DNA of 64,000 nt. Source: Botryosphaeria dothidea (lineage: Eukaryota; Ascomycota; Dothideomycetes; Botryosphaeriales; Botryosphaeriaceae). Every line of letters begins with the position of its first letter. Position 1 is the stretch's first letter. The notes under the pieces are model-generated. The model did no database searches, was not told the DNA's origin, and was given only the letters and a program-made list of their open reading frames with translations. This document shows, piece after piece, positions 30,526 to 43,082 of this stretch. Where the stretch lies: contig WWBZ02000082.1 of assembly GCA_011503125.2 (NCBI GenBank), positions 1,922,001 through 1,986,000 of the forward strand. Direction: 5' to 3'. A program made the position numbers and the translations under genes.

Positions 30526-31459
30526 ACATGAGAGCCCTTTGAAAGTGACGGTATGCGGAAAGTGCCTGATGGCGCAAGCACGAGGCGCGGGTAGCAAACT
30601 CCCGAACGGGAACTCACTTCTCTTACCAACATCGCAAGCCAACTCATTTGCTACTGCAATCCGTCTAAGCTTAGGATCACTCTCTCTTAACGAAGCTTGA
30701 ATACGGACCTTTGTGGCCAGCGAGAAATCAGTTTTACTCCAACAGTGCGAATTGGCAGGGACGATTCATTCGGTAAACTCTCAGAGCTGACCGGACCATG
30801 GACGAGGGCACCAGTCACCCACAGTATGAACAGAACACAATAGTAGAGTATACGCATTTAATTCCTTCAATTGCTAGAGCGAGCAAGCAATGGACGCTAG
30901 AAGCCACCATGTCTACCATACGCATTCCGCCGTTTATGATACAAGGAAAAGGAAAAGCCCAGAACCTGCCCACCTTAACCCGCTTTCCCGCCATACCGAG
31001 TTCGAAGGCAGAAAAAAAGGAAACATTCCTACCCATACTCCCCTCTCCCGTCACGTTCCCCAATTGCCAATTATTCCAATACCCTTGGAAAGATAAAAGG
31101 AGTAAAGAGTAAAACAGAGAAAAAGGCTTTTAGAAGAGAATACCACCCATCGCCATTTATCACGCTGTGCTAAACCCCCCCTTCCCTGCTACAGAGTGCC
31201 GGAACGAAGAAGGGAAATAGAAAAGAAAAGGGATTAGGTATCATATACTGCGCAACAAACGCTCAAAAACGGTAATAACAGCAGCAAAAAAGCGGCACCG
31301 CTAAAAGTCTCGACGTCAAATAGTCGAGGCCAAAAAAGGGGAGAGCAACAAGGCCAAGCAGCGACCCGCGAGCATGGCTTCAATCAAGCGAAGCAGAAGA
31401 CACTCGAAGGATGAAAAACGCACCACGAGACGACAACTTGTCTCTTGGTAACTGGGCAA
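30526..31459. other. Intergenic region with possible extra exon
   Basis: The first part (30526-30760, minus strand) is open in frame with the neighbouring unknown gene and could be coding. The remainder, near the 3' end of the Bud3 gene, is A-rich on the plus strand, with no gene recognised. Confidence 0.45.
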
Positions 31460-34400
31460 TCAGCCGTCTTTCAACTGCGCTCTCAGTCCCAAGTTTTCTC
31501 TCTTCAGCCTCCAGTTCTCCTTCCGCAGCCGCTCGCATTCCTCCTGTTGCTCTCGAAGCTTCTTCCGCATTTCTTCAACGCCGTCTCCGGTCCTAACACC
31601 GCGCAAGATACGGGCCAACTCGTCATTGAAGCGCGAGTACAGCGCTTCATTTTCGGCGTTGGCTTCGCGGTACAGCTCATCCAGCTTCTTGGCGCGGGCT
31701 TCGGATACTTGGAGTGAGGAGGTGACGTCGGTTGCGATCGCTGCAGTGCGGTCCTGGAGCGAGGACAGAAGAGTCGGTATACGAGATTCAAGCGACGCTA
31801 CGCGTGCAGCAAGCGCGGCAGTGGGTGAATTATTGCGCCCGATCGTAGCAATTGCGCTGTAGCCGTCGCTGGAGTTTGCCTTGGGAGTGGTCGGGCGGAG
31901 GCGACCGGGAGGTGGCGGCTCTGTTTGGGTGCGTCCTGTTGTTGGCCGTAGCGGCGAGATAGAAACGCCGTTTGGTAGGTTCGTAATCTCGTCGCCGATC
32001 TTGGAAAGTTCAGACTGCAGCGCATTCTCTGCCCCTTGGATCGCATTCTGTTCCTTCTGCAAGCGCTCACGAAGCTTCTGTGGAGATTGCATACGAAGCT
32101 TCTTAGTGGGAGAAAAGGTGATAGGCGCACCCAAGCCTGTATTCAAACCAGTAGGCTTGTTGAGCTCATCCGTCGGAGGGTTTCCAGCAGTTTTCGGGCG
32201 GTTGCCCGAAGACGGACGCTCTGCAAGAGGTGCGAGAGGAACTGTGGTGATCGTGCTGGCGCTGTGGGTGGGGCGATGAAAAGTTGGAATGGAGGATCCG
32301 TTCTTCGGGGGAATGTTCTCCGTCATGGTATTGCTGCGAGGCTTCCGTGGAGAAACTTGCACAGTCTGGGGCGCGGGCGAATCTGCCTTGACCCTGTCAC
32401 TTCCACCAGCAGTGCGCGGGCGAGGAATGGCGCTTGTGGGAGCAGGTGAGCCCTCCTTCCGGACGGGAGAGCTAAAGCGCGAAGGATTTGGAATGGCAGA
32501 AGGCTTCGGCGGTGAAGGTGTAGTCGGTGAGGTAGTCGGTATGAGAACCCCGGATGGTTTGGGGTGACGCGGTGTTTGCGGTGCTCCTTGCCATGGCTGA
32601 GGTTCCTTCAGTTCTGCCTGAAGATCAAGCAGGTCTGACAGTGAGCTTCGTCGCTTCCTGCGAGGACTTTCCCGTGCTTCTCCGATGGTAGCTAGAGTAC
32701 GCGACGGTGAACCGTCTTCGAAAGAGAATGCTCCCAAGACCGTTGGCCGATCACGAGAACCAGGACGTTTGGGTGATGTGCGGGCATCCTGATCTGTAGA
32801 GTGGGACCTCATGAGAGGAGTCGCCTTGGACATACTGGATGCCTGACCATCCGCATTGCGACCGGTCTTGCTCAGTGTCCTCCACATCTGGCTCACCTTA
32901 GACTCCAAATCGGATTTGCTGCTCTCTCTGCTCAGACTACTAAACCCTTTCAGGCCGAATCTTTTCTTCAAAGACGATTGGTTTGAGGATATGCTGATAT
33001 TCGTTTTCGAGCCATAGCGGGAGTTCATCGAGCTTTGGCTGGGGGTCAAGCTACCACTCGACGAGGGCCTGCCGAAAAGGGTGTCGATGTCTTCAATAAA
33101 CCGGTCCAGGAGGGAGATAAAATCGTGAGAATTGCCATCAGGAACCAGGACCTCAGCAAACGCAGCGGTGATCATTCCACGATCGCCATCATTTGCTGTT
33201 CCCTCGAGCAAATCAGCAAGAAGCTTGATGGATGCACGCAAGGCTCGTTGGTTCTGCGGCTGCAGCTCGCCAATGATCTTTCTGAAAAATTCTTCAAAAT
33301 CACCAGGATAGGCCTCCGGGTGAGATTGCAATGCGCTTAGGACATCGACGGGCACGACAAGTCCTATCTTCTCTCTCCAGGCAACTTGCAGAAATTTCTC
33401 GTACGACCTGAACAGCACGTCTACGGGCTGCTGTGAAGCAAGTTCGACGTTTGTGGGCTCCTCCAGGAGAGCATTGTAGAGTTCATTGACGGCGAGCTCG
33501 TTTGCATTCGCCCTGTTGCGTATTACCCGGCCCACGACGTTACCTTTCCTCGCGTGCAGCGAGAGAACGTAAGTTGCGAGGGTCTCCTCAAGCTTCACAA
33601 GAGGATCGTTGGCGTACTCCTCCAATGCGAGAGATGACCTGCTGGCAGCCTTACTGCTGCCCAAATCATCTCTGGATGACGGCCGGCTGGATGTCTTGTA
33701 GGGACCATTAGGTGGAAACTTGGGAATATCCCCGAGGACAGGCGGCGGACGCTGTAATTTGCGTGGCGTGCCATATTCTTTCATACCGCTGCTGAGGACC
33801 TTCGAAAGTACCTTTACTGGAGACCTGCGACCAGATGCTGCACGCTCGAGGACGATATCTTCCTGGGCAGTCTCCTCAGTACGGATCTTCAGTGACTGCA
33901 AGACTTGTTGGTTGCGCAGCAAGAATATCGAGGTAAGAGCGGGGTTTTGGATTCGATTGCGCATTTGCAAGTAGTTGCCCACTGATTTGTTGTTAGTCAA
34001 ATTCGTGCCACAAGAATGCGTAGCCAGGACATCCACATTCCAGACAGGGATGAATTACCTCGCTTAGAAAAGACCGGCATAAGCTCTGTTGCGGTCACTT
34101 TGTCGCGGGAACCAAAATCGTTCATCGCCTCGATCTCCAGGCAATACAGCCCGCCAGAGGTCGACGTGACGGAGGCGATCAATTCCACCCCCTCTTCACC
34201 AACATCGAACTTCTTGGAGCCCTTGATGGGATCTACAACAATTCGTATGCGAGCGGGTTCGCGGCGACCCTCAACTACTTGCCCCTCACCCTCCTCAAAA
34301 ATGGCGGAGACGAGATTCAAATCTCCAGTGAGGCTCCTCACATCCCACTTGTGGCTTTCGCGCTCGGCCTCCGGGAAGCGAATTTCCACTCTTGATTTCA

Positions 34401-36282
34401 CCGTCTCTTCCAGCCATCGCGAGGCCTTGAACTCGTACGACCCTGTGAGGTAGAACATGCAGAGGGAAGAGGCATTAAGCGAATGCAAGGTTGTCGGCGG
34501 TTGTGATGATCCATCTGAGTGGTACAACTGAAGCAATGCACCATCATCGACCTCGGTGAACCAGACGTTGCTGAGTTTCATGTGCTGCAAGAATATCAAT
34601 TGCGTGGCGATTTGAGGTGTTTCATCCAGAGGTACACTGGGGTTGTCGATTTCTGCAAGGAGTCCTCGCGCGGACATAGTCTTGTGACCGGACTTGATGA
34701 GAAGCACAAGCTCATCGGTGAACAGGAGTAGAATCGCGGGACTGGCTCCTCTTGCTTTAATATCCTTGCGGTAGGGTGGCGCAAGTTCAACAACGTCCAT
34801 AGCGGTCACCAGGCGGCCTTCAGGCCGGAAAGCTTGAGGCCACGATGGAATCAAGTGTTGTAGGCGCTCGATGACCTTCGATAGTTGCGATGACGGCGAG
34901 TCCCTGGAGCAGATTTCGGAAATAATGTCGCGGGCCTTGAGCAGCGGTCTGAGGGCAGGATGGCGGACCGGAAGCTGTTTAACAAGATTATCGATGTAAA
35001 GGCTATAACGAGGGAGACGTTGGACAGGCTCAATGAGCATGGACATTAATCTTTGTTCGCCGGTCTCTTGCACGCGCCTAGAGAAGCTCGAGCCGGTCTC
35101 TCTGAGGAAGATCCGCAGATATTGACCGAACTCAGCGTGCGCTTGGATGTAGTCAGTATAGCAGTCGGAGAACTTTGGAAACCACTCGAGAATGCAGTTC
35201 GCAAATGCGAGCGTCCCAGTCACGTCAACTTGGGGTTCTTCCGGGTTGCTGGGCACGAATGGACCACTAGTGGTTGCCTCAATATCCTGGATAGCGTCGT
35301 TCTCCGTCTCCTCTATTATCTTGCGAATTTCCTCCAGAAAAGCGGTATTTGCGCTAAGGATCTCGTCAAGACTCGGGGGAAAGAGACCTTGCAGAGCCTC
35401 CTCACTTGGACTCGAGCTGTTTGGGCTCTTGTTGCGCGCCTTTTGACGGAAATCCTCAGCCACGCTGTGTAGCAGATCGTAGATCTTACCAACATAGCTC
35501 TCCTCGGTGTCGATGAATTCGCACAATTCGCGTCGCAGATTTTCTTTCTGCTGGCGCGGGAATTGAGAGGAACGGCTGAGACCAGTAGGTTTCGAAGGCG
35601 CGCGTCGCAACCTCGATGTAGGAAGGAACGAAGGCTCGCCGAACATCTTGACAATTGGCGCATATTCGCCATAGCGCGCGCTCAAGATGGTATCCTCTCC
35701 CGTCTCTTCTGGCAGGACAGATTCCCGCAGGTTGCTGTCCAACTCCTTCACCGATCCGGGCGGCAGAACCACATCGACATCAAGCCACGAGACGGCCTGC
35801 TCGGCGAGCGCCTGCCTCACATCCTGTACCACTTCTGCCGCGTTCTCAACCTTGACCATGCGACTCGCCAGTATGGCGGCGTGCGCCTCACCGAAGAGCG
35901 GCGGTGCCGAGGGAAGCTTGCCGAGCGAGTTGGACTGGGTTTCCCATGTCGATTTTGCGATGGGCGAAAGCTCGAGAAAATACTTGTAAAGACTGAAGGC
36001 CAAGGCGCGACAAACCTCATCCCCCTGGTCCTCGCGCGCGAGGCAGTTGACGGCGACGTAGAGCGGTGAGCTCGGGGAAATGGTGAGGCGCGGATACGAC
36101 TGCAGGCCGGCGGGGGTGTAAATGTGGACCTGGACGCGCGACGTGGTCGAGTTGATAGTCGCCGTGGAAGTTGCGCCGAAGAAGACCAAGACAGGCGCGT
36201 TGGAGAGCAGCTCGTCGGTGGTGTAGAAGGGTTCTAGCAGGTCGGGCGAGAGCGCCGGCGGCGGCGGGCTGATGAGCACCAT
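31460..36282 (-). CDS. bud3: Bud3-like Rho guanine nucleotide exchange factor
   Basis: A large RhoGEF resembling Bud3 of filamentous fungi, which activates Rho4 at septation sites and links to septum/bud-site marking. Exons are 34059-36282 and 31460-33981 (1581 aa); the intron 33982-34058 (branch GACTAAC) joins FSKR to VGNYLQMRNRIQNP. Residues about 250-455 form a Dbl-homology domain (REL CEFIDTEESYVGKIYDLL; LIEPVQRLPRYSLYIDNLVK in the last helices). A PH-like region follows (ILLLFTDELVLLI), then a long Ser/Pro-rich, probably unstructured part. A C-terminal coiled coil contains EEMRKKLREQQEECERLRKE. The start is the ATG at 36282; no better upstream start was seen. It is divergent from dcc1. 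Confidence 0.85.
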
Positions 36283-36780
36283 GTCGGGCGCCAATTGCAG
36301 GTGTTTCGGTGTTGGCGACCGTCAGAGAGACCGCGCGGGGGTTGGCGGAGTGAGGGCCATAGGAGGGCGCGGAGGGCGCTGGGGGAGGGTGGGGGAAGAG
36401 GAGGTGGTAAACAAGAGCTGCGACGCAGATAGTACTTGGAGACCTGGGCCTTGCGAAGCGGCGTGGCTGGCTGGGTGCTGTCGGCGGATGGACCCCAGCT
36501 TGGTGCAGTGTAGGATGCTGGACGATCCCTGCGCACGCATCCGCTGGCACTCACTGTGGCGCCGCCCGCGGCAGATCGCGCGACGCGACTCTCGCGTCCG
36601 GCAAAGCTGCCGTTCGCCGTGTCGCTCCAGCACGAGCTCCAGCAACGGCACCACCAGCTCGCTCCAGCACCCAACCTAAATTCAGTCCCGTTGTTGGAGA
36701 GACTCCCGCCGTGCTCTGCGTCTCCCTTCCGGCTCCGCTGCCCGCTGCCCGCTGCCCGCTGTGCAGCCGTGCCCGCCACC
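36283..36780. promoter_or_regulatory. Shared divergent promoter, bud3 / dcc1
   Basis: A 498-bp bidirectional promoter between two cell-division genes. It contains the palindromic GACGCGA-CTC-TCGCGTC element at 36582-36598 and a GC-rich repeat-like tract (CCGCTGCCC) shortly before the dcc1 ATG. Confidence 0.55.
36582..36598. promoter_or_regulatory. Perfect inverted repeat GACGCGA-CTC-TCGCGTC (MCB/E2F-like)
   Basis: A 7-bp perfect palindrome with a 3-bp spacer, 183 bp upstream of the dcc1 ATG. The arms resemble MBF/E2F-type G1/S elements (ACGCG core). Dcc1 acts in S phase, so cell-cycle control is a reasonable inference. Confidence 0.4.
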
Positions 36781-38003
36781 ATGTCCACCCAGGAGCAGGC
36801 CGGCGTGCCGCTGGCCCTGGCCCACGCGCAACAGAACTTCCGCCTCCTGGAGCTGCCCGATTCTCTTCTGGACCTTCTGACCTTGCAGAACCCCCCGGTG
36901 TGAGTGCGCCGATCAGATGACCCAGCCGGACGCGCCCTCTAACCTGCCGGGGTAGGCTGTCGATCAAGTCGAAGCCCGCACCCACAACGTCGAGCGCATC
37001 AGCACAGCAGAAGCAGGCATCCGCCGTGCTTTGCACCGCCGACAAGACCTACCATCTCCGCCAGGTCTACACGTCCAACTCGGTCCACTTGACTCAACCC
37101 GCCAATCTCACTGCGGGGTCTGATGCTCTTCCGACCCCTGCCATCTCTGCCGTCGCCAAATGCGGCGCGTTGCTCGAGCTTCTACCCGTGAGCGAGTCGC
37201 CAGTCGCCGCCCTCAGGGAAGCTATTACCAGGATCTGGCATTCCGAGCGCTGGGATGGTGAGACGACCGCAGACTTCAGCGGCGAAGTCGTCGAGAAGAG
37301 CAAAGAAGAGTTCTACGCAGATGTCCCATTCTCAGACCAGGAATGTGAAAAGGCCTGGATTGAGCTGTGCGCTTTTGAATTCGAAGGTCGCCCGGTGCTT
37401 CCAACTCTGCCTGCGCTGTGGATGTACTGGAGGACCATCTTCACGACAGCAGTTGCAGAGGAAATCGACCTGCAGGCCCAGTTCCAGATAGCACACCTTG
37501 CTAAAACTCTGAAAGATGAAGAAGACCTCATACCAGAACTTGTGGAGGCAATCTTCCACCGTCTACTGCCAGATGATCAGATGGCAGGAGATGACTGTGG
37601 GTCAACAACTGCACCCCTGGGGAGGCTCAGACTGATTTCTTTTTCTTTTTTAGGGGCTGCTGTTGATCGCGCGAAGTGTATTCCGTGGGTAGGCCGCAAC
37701 CTCCTAGCGGCGCTGTACTCGCATCACGGAACCGCAAGACCAACTGCAGAATTTCTAGACCTATGGAGAGACGCGCTACCCGAGGCATGGAGGGCTGACG
37801 CTGTGCTGGAAGCTATCCAAGTATATCCAAGGCAGGTTGTTGTGTTGTGTACAAATGCTTATTGGTGTCAACAGGGCGATTACACTTTCCCGTCTGACCA
37901 CACCATCGCTCCCAAAGGCGTAGAGCCAAAGCCAGAGGGCACCGCTGCAAGCAAAGCACCGCGAAAGTGGCACGAAAAATTCAAAGCGACAAGACGTAAG
38001 TAG
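36781..38003 (+). CDS. dcc1: Sister chromatid cohesion protein Dcc1
   Basis: Dcc1 is part of the Ctf18-Dcc1-Ctf8 alternative RFC complex, which acts on PCNA during replication and supports sister chromatid cohesion. Exons are 36781-36899, 36956-37596, 37654-37820 and 37875-38003 (351 aa). The Dcc1 domain is recognisable from FRLLELPDSLLDLLT, AVLCTADKTYHLRQVYTSNS, CGALLELLPV and the C-terminal winged-helix part KCIPWVGRNLLAALYSHH. The middle two introns fall inside an open frame, but strong signals (a T-tract before TAG; GTATAT...CAACAG) and better family fit (IQGDYTFPSD) favour splicing. The C-terminus is ATRRK. It shares its promoter with bud3. Confidence 0.88.
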
Positions 38004-39339
38004 GTTTGGCGAGGCTATATTTACTATGCTGTACGTACGTGTTACCATTCAATATCGGCGGCCGCAACTGCGACCAGCACGGCTGCATGCGATTGCTCGC
38101 TTGCAGTCTGACCTGCAGATAGTGACGGCAAGGAAGTCCTTGGTTTTTCACGTTTCGCAATGCCTGTTCCTGCAGGCGCGGTGGAACTCTCGTACTCAGC
38201 CGTGACCTGTGACACGACCTTGAAGCAAACAGGAAGTGCGCCCCAACAAATTTCCCTCACCCAGCCTTCGCATTTCTAGAAGCCAGCCACACTTGCTACA
38301 ACTTCCAAGCTTGCAACGCTGCCTTAGTGCCGCGCCGTTTCCACCAGAGACGGCTCGGACGATGGCTACAACGTCACCGATTCTTGGCGCGTTCTAGCGC
38401 GTAATTTTCGCGTCAAAGCGCGTCGCCGGTGTTGAACTTGCGCCGAACGGCTTCAACGTTCACCTCGTGCAAACTTAATCGATCCTACAGTCGCCGGTGA
38501 TTATTTCGCAATTCTTCTTCCCGTCTTTTCCAAGGCCGCAGTCTCCCTCTTCGACTTCGTTGAATCCAGCTGATCAAAGATTTGCGATGCGGCCCGTACC
38601 CAATCTCATCACCAGCCTCCTCAATTTTCCTTTTGCGGCCACACTTTTCTCACAGTGAAACATGAGACGCTCACCGGACACTTTTAGCGCGTCATCGTCA
38701 GCTGCTTGGCAGATTCAGATCACTCGAGGAAGAGCCGGGACATGTTCAAGTTTCTCGCGCCAGGCATCCCGGAGTCTCGCACCTGATTGAACCGACATCA
38801 TCCCCTCCAAGCCATAGAGAGCGGGAAGGGCAGCGGGCGCTTTCGCCTAAGCGCGCGCTAACTATAACGTTCGCTAGAGTCTCGAATCCCCCACTAATCG
38901 TCAGTATTGCCGTTGATCCGCAGATCTGTCACATTCGCTAAGATTGCAAATTGCCCTTTGCGGAATAGTATCTGGAGTACGTCATTTCGTCACATCGTCT
39001 TCACCGTGGCCTGCAGTAGCTCGAGCGTATGATCAATCTTATCTTGACGCCGGTTTTCGTCACAGAAAGCAGTGCTACACTCGTCGCTAAGCAACGAACT
39101 GACCGTGATCTTTAAGGAGGGAGAGTACCTCAAGAGAACTAGTGAGAGATCTGAAGCAAGCAGTCGGATTCGAAAGAGCAGCGTAACAGGATCTGGCAGA
39201 GAAATCAAAACAAAAAGACTCAAAGAACCAGCTCATCACTAGGTCCTTGCCGCTATTCATCAGGTCCAGCACCCTCCCCGAGCATTGCAACAGCAACTCA
39301 ATCGCCATAGTTTGATCATTTTCAAATCGTACCATTCGG
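38004..39339. other. Long convergent intergenic region with GCGCG clusters
   Basis: 1.3 kb between the 3' ends of dcc1 and the methyltransferase. Several GCGCGT/CGCG-containing words cluster near 38378-38427, with more near 38686 and 38846. No coding frame is convincing. This could be the promoter of an unannotated transcript. Confidence 0.45.
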
Positions 39340-40312
39340 TCATGGCTTTCGTCCACAAGTTACTGTCAAATACCGGTGTATACCCTTATTCCAAACCTCA
39401 TCCCCCAATAACCCGTCCCTCAACTCCCTGACGGTCTCCTCCTCGACCCCATCCTCCCTCAGCATCTTTCCCAGCGCCCCTTGCAAACTCGACCTCAACG
39501 TCTTCCTCGCAAATCTCCCCACCGCATCCCCCTCCGGATGCTCACCCCACTCACCCAACGGCACCACGAACCGCTCCGTCCGCACATCCGCAAACCCAGC
39601 CTCTTCCATCCGCCTCGCCGCGTTCGACGCGCACTCCATATCCAACCCGCGCCTCCTCCCCGCCTCGGTCATCGCGCGCAGCCAGGGCCACCCGTCCGAG
39701 CACCGCTTCCCCGCCGCGTCGTACCACACCTGGTCGACGTCCTGCGTCTCGACCCAGCCGCCGGGCGCCAGCACCGCGAACGCCCGGCGGTAGAATCCGT
39801 CCCAGTCGTTGACGCCCATGACGAGGAAGCGGCTGAAGACGAGCCCGAAGCTCCCGTCACGCACGTCGGGGTGCCGCGCGAAGGCCGGGTCGAGGAAGTC
39901 GCCCTCGACGGCGCGCGCGTTGGCGGCGGCGGCAGCAGCAGCGGAGCCGGGCGAGAGCGCGGGGACGGGCGAGAGGTCGAGGCCGACGGCGCTGGCGGCG
40001 GGGAACTGGCGGGCGAGGGCCACCGTCGTCGCGCCGGTGCCGCAGCCGACGTCGAGGATGCGGGACGGGGCGGTGACGGGGGCGTGGAGGAGCCGGTCGT
40101 GCATGGCGGCTAGGGCCGCGGCGTGTTGCTCATCGAGGCGCTGGTGCTCGGTGGTGCTAGGGGGTCAGTTTCGTGAGCTATCGGCATGACAGCAGCGCGG
40201 CGTGAAGGTGAGATTCTCACTCATTGGGCAGAGGATAGGGAGAGGTAGTCGTGTGGTACGACCGGTATTTGGTGAGCTGCTCGGCGGCTGATTGCGGCAC
40301 TGTTTCGACCAT
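39340..40312 (-). CDS. SAM-dependent methyltransferase (LaeA-like group)
   Basis: A class I S-adenosylmethionine-dependent methyltransferase of 302 aa. Exons are 40221-40312 and 39340-40156; the intron (GTGAGA...CCTAG) joins YPLPND to TTEHQRLDEQHAAAL, a typical entry helix of this fungal group. SAM-binding motif I is ILDVGCGTGATTVALA, followed by AVGLDLSP (acidic end of strand 2), EGDFLDP, a GSFGLVFSRFLVMGV stretch and LAPGGWVETQDVD (motif III region). The family includes LaeA and Umta-type regulators as well as small-molecule methyltransferases, which cannot be told apart here. The gene is very GC-rich. Its neighbours are unrelated, so no cluster is indicated. Confidence 0.85.
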
Positions 40313-41164
40313 CTTGAAATGGAGAGTGATGTCGGACTTCGAGGGCTTTGCGCAGCCTTCGATGATCCATTTCCTCCTCTTTCGTATCAGCGCTACTTAT
40401 CATCGACGTCGTATAGTTATCAACCGGCCATAATCCCGACTTCCCCTTATTTCCGGTTCGCTGAGCATGACTGAGTAGTAGATGCCTGCTTGGTCGACAG
40501 GAAAGACCCATGTTTGGAAATTTCCTAACACGGCGATTCGAGCTGCGACACTACTCATTTTAGAGTTAGGATGGCGCGGGTGAAGAAAGCGGGGTCCAGC
40601 CGAATCGATGGGACCGGAGCGTAAAAATCAGATTCCTGCCGACCTGCTTGGTTCTCCTGTCAGAGATTGATCTGAATCGGAACCGAATCCTTGGTCCGGC
40701 AGATGATATCCAAACAACCGTCTCGACCGGGTCGGTCTCTGACCTGGGATCAACGTTGACCAATGGGATTCGGGTGCCGCAGGTTAGATCTTGTTTACCA
40801 ATTTCCCTGTTCAGATTAACACCATCACCTTTGCAACAGCAACAGAACGCCGCAAGGAATCAGCTCGGGATACAAGTATTGATTCGGAAGTGGGTAGGCC
40901 ATCAAAGTCATGGCATCCCCATTCGGACAGCCGCTTCGCCTTTCTCCGCCAGGTAGATTCCTTGCAGCACTAACTGAGCCGATCCAGCATTGCCCCGCAT
41001 CTTGGAGGTCCATGGGAAAGCGATAGTCGAATGGAAGAGAGAAAAAGTAATCAAAATACCGCGTCTTCCGGTCTTGGCGACCTAGTCGTTAAGGAAAAAG
41101 AAGAGTAACTTCAACAAACAGCGTCCAGCGCAGGGACTCAGCCACACGGAAACCCCTCCATCCC
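40313..41164. other. Intergenic region, methyltransferase promoter and GH47 3' side
   Basis: About 850 bp between two minus-strand genes. Nothing recognisable beyond ordinary sequence. Confidence 0.5.
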
Positions 41165-43082
41165 TTACGTCTTCCTTCGCGGCCTCAACTTCGTCGCAGC
41201 ACCAGCGCCGCCGCCACCACCACTTCCCGTCCCGTTCCTGACCACCAACATCGGATGCGCCTCGGTATTGAACACCCAATCCTGCGCCTCGGCCGTCTCC
41301 TGCCCGCTAATCTGCACGGGTACCTGCGGCGCGTGCGCCAGGTACGCATACTTGAGTGTCTCGGCCAGGAAAAAGCTCGGCTGGTAGTTGCCAAAGCCGC
41401 CACCGGCGGGCGCGTTGACGTCGAGCAGCGTGCTGAAGCCCGATCCGACGCGCGAGAACTGGTTCAGGTTCTGCACCGCGTACCAGATGTAGTCCTGGTA
41501 CTTCTTGTCGCCGGTGGCGCGGTAGGCGTAGTAGAAGGACTCGAGCGCCTCGGGCCCGATGCCGTAGCCGCCGTCCTGGATCCAGAAGCCGGCGCGCCGG
41601 TAGAAGGCGGTTTGGTTGGCCGGGATGGGGCGCGGTTGCGTTTGGTTCTTGTCGAGGGGAACCCAGCGGAAGATGTCAGGGCCGAGACCGGTGCTGTTGT
41701 TTGTTTGTCAATATGAATCTGGAAAGGGAGGTCCTAAGATGAGGAGTGGCAGAAAGAGAGAATTCACTCACAGCGTCTCGTTATAGATCGCCTCGCACCC
41801 GTCAACCAGCTTCAACCCAAAATCAATGTACCGCTGCTCCTGCAGCACCAGGCCTCCCAGAATGAAGTTCCCGCCGTCAAAGCACGCAAGATGCTGACTG
41901 TACCCCACGATCCGAGTGCCATTGTGGAGAGCCAAAAACGTGAGGTCCGGCCGCGTATCGGGGTGGGATTCCAGATACTTGATGCTGGACTCAACCGCCG
42001 TGACCCACCTGTCCTTGTAGTACTCGAACCGTGTCGGATCGTACACGAACATCTTGATCAGGTACTCGTAGAAGCTGTCGACGCCGCCGACCCAGCCGCC
42101 GAGATCCCGCGTGAACCTGCCCGTCGTGATGTTGATCTCGATGCCGATCAGGCCCGGGTACGGCTCGCCGAAGGTGCCCTGCGGGTTGACGAGGTAGGAC
42201 TCCCCGCGCTGGGCGAGCTCGCCGTACTGTGGGTCGCCGGTCAGGTCGGACAGGCGGGTCCACTCGAGCACGAGGGTGCCGACCTGGGCGATGTTGTTGT
42301 CGGTGGAGTTGTCGGTGGTGCGGTTATTGATGTAGATGTTGTTCGAGGGGATGCCGGTGGGCGTGTCGAAGCCGAATTTGATCGTGTCGGCGAGCGATTG
42401 GGCTTGCTGGAGGAGCGCGTCGGCCTGGGATTGCTGCATAATCAACGTAAGTATGTAGTCAGAAATGGCCAGTAATGATTTACGGGAGATTAACGTACGT
42501 TCTTGACCAGATCCGCCAGAGGGCCGGTCAGCAGGTCATGAGAGGAAAGTAGGCCTGCGAGATGGCGGATCTGAAGCGGGGATCGGCAATTGAGATCCGA
42601 AGGAACGGATATATGTCAACTACATTTGTTTCGAACAAGCTGCAGAGCGAATCCGTCCTGTCGGTCGTGTAGTCAATCGTGGGAATGAATTCCAGCGACC
42701 TGTTGACAATGGAGTGCAAGCCCATGATGCTGGCAGTGGATAAAGCATCGACGAGTGTCAACCCCCAGCCATTGCTGAAGAGTACCAGTCAATTGATAAT
42801 GTAATTCGGTGGAATTCGACACAACACATACTAATTATTGACAAACGAGCTGTTTATGGGTTGCAATTCGTCATTTGGATACGCATTGCTGTAGTATCCC
42901 TCCCAGGCCGTTGTGAAAATCTCCTTGATGTACGCCGCGCGCTCATTTTCCTCTGGAGTAGGAACGACATCTTCTTGCCTGGTAGCAAGTGCAGCGTGCG
43001 GTACAGGGGGCCGAGATGCGGCCACAAGCTCCACAAAAGCAGGAGCCACGCCGGCAAGCTTCAAAAGAGCGTTAAAGCGCAT
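41165..43082 (-). CDS. Secreted/secretory alpha-1,2-mannosidase, family GH47
   Basis: A class I alpha-mannosidase that trims alpha-1,2-linked mannose from N-glycans. Five minus-strand exons give 554 aa: 42832-43082, 42624-42774, 42499-42570, 41772-42433 and 41165-41693. There is an N-terminal signal peptide (about residues 1-22). GH47 hallmarks appear only after splicing: [91 protein letters not shown], and the C-terminal [15 protein letters not shown] plus FNTEAHPM (Ca2+/catalytic region). The gene ends with an unusual Gly-rich stretch and RPRRKT. The 72-nt third exon has clean sites. Secreted versus Golgi/ER location is uncertain. Confidence 0.93.
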
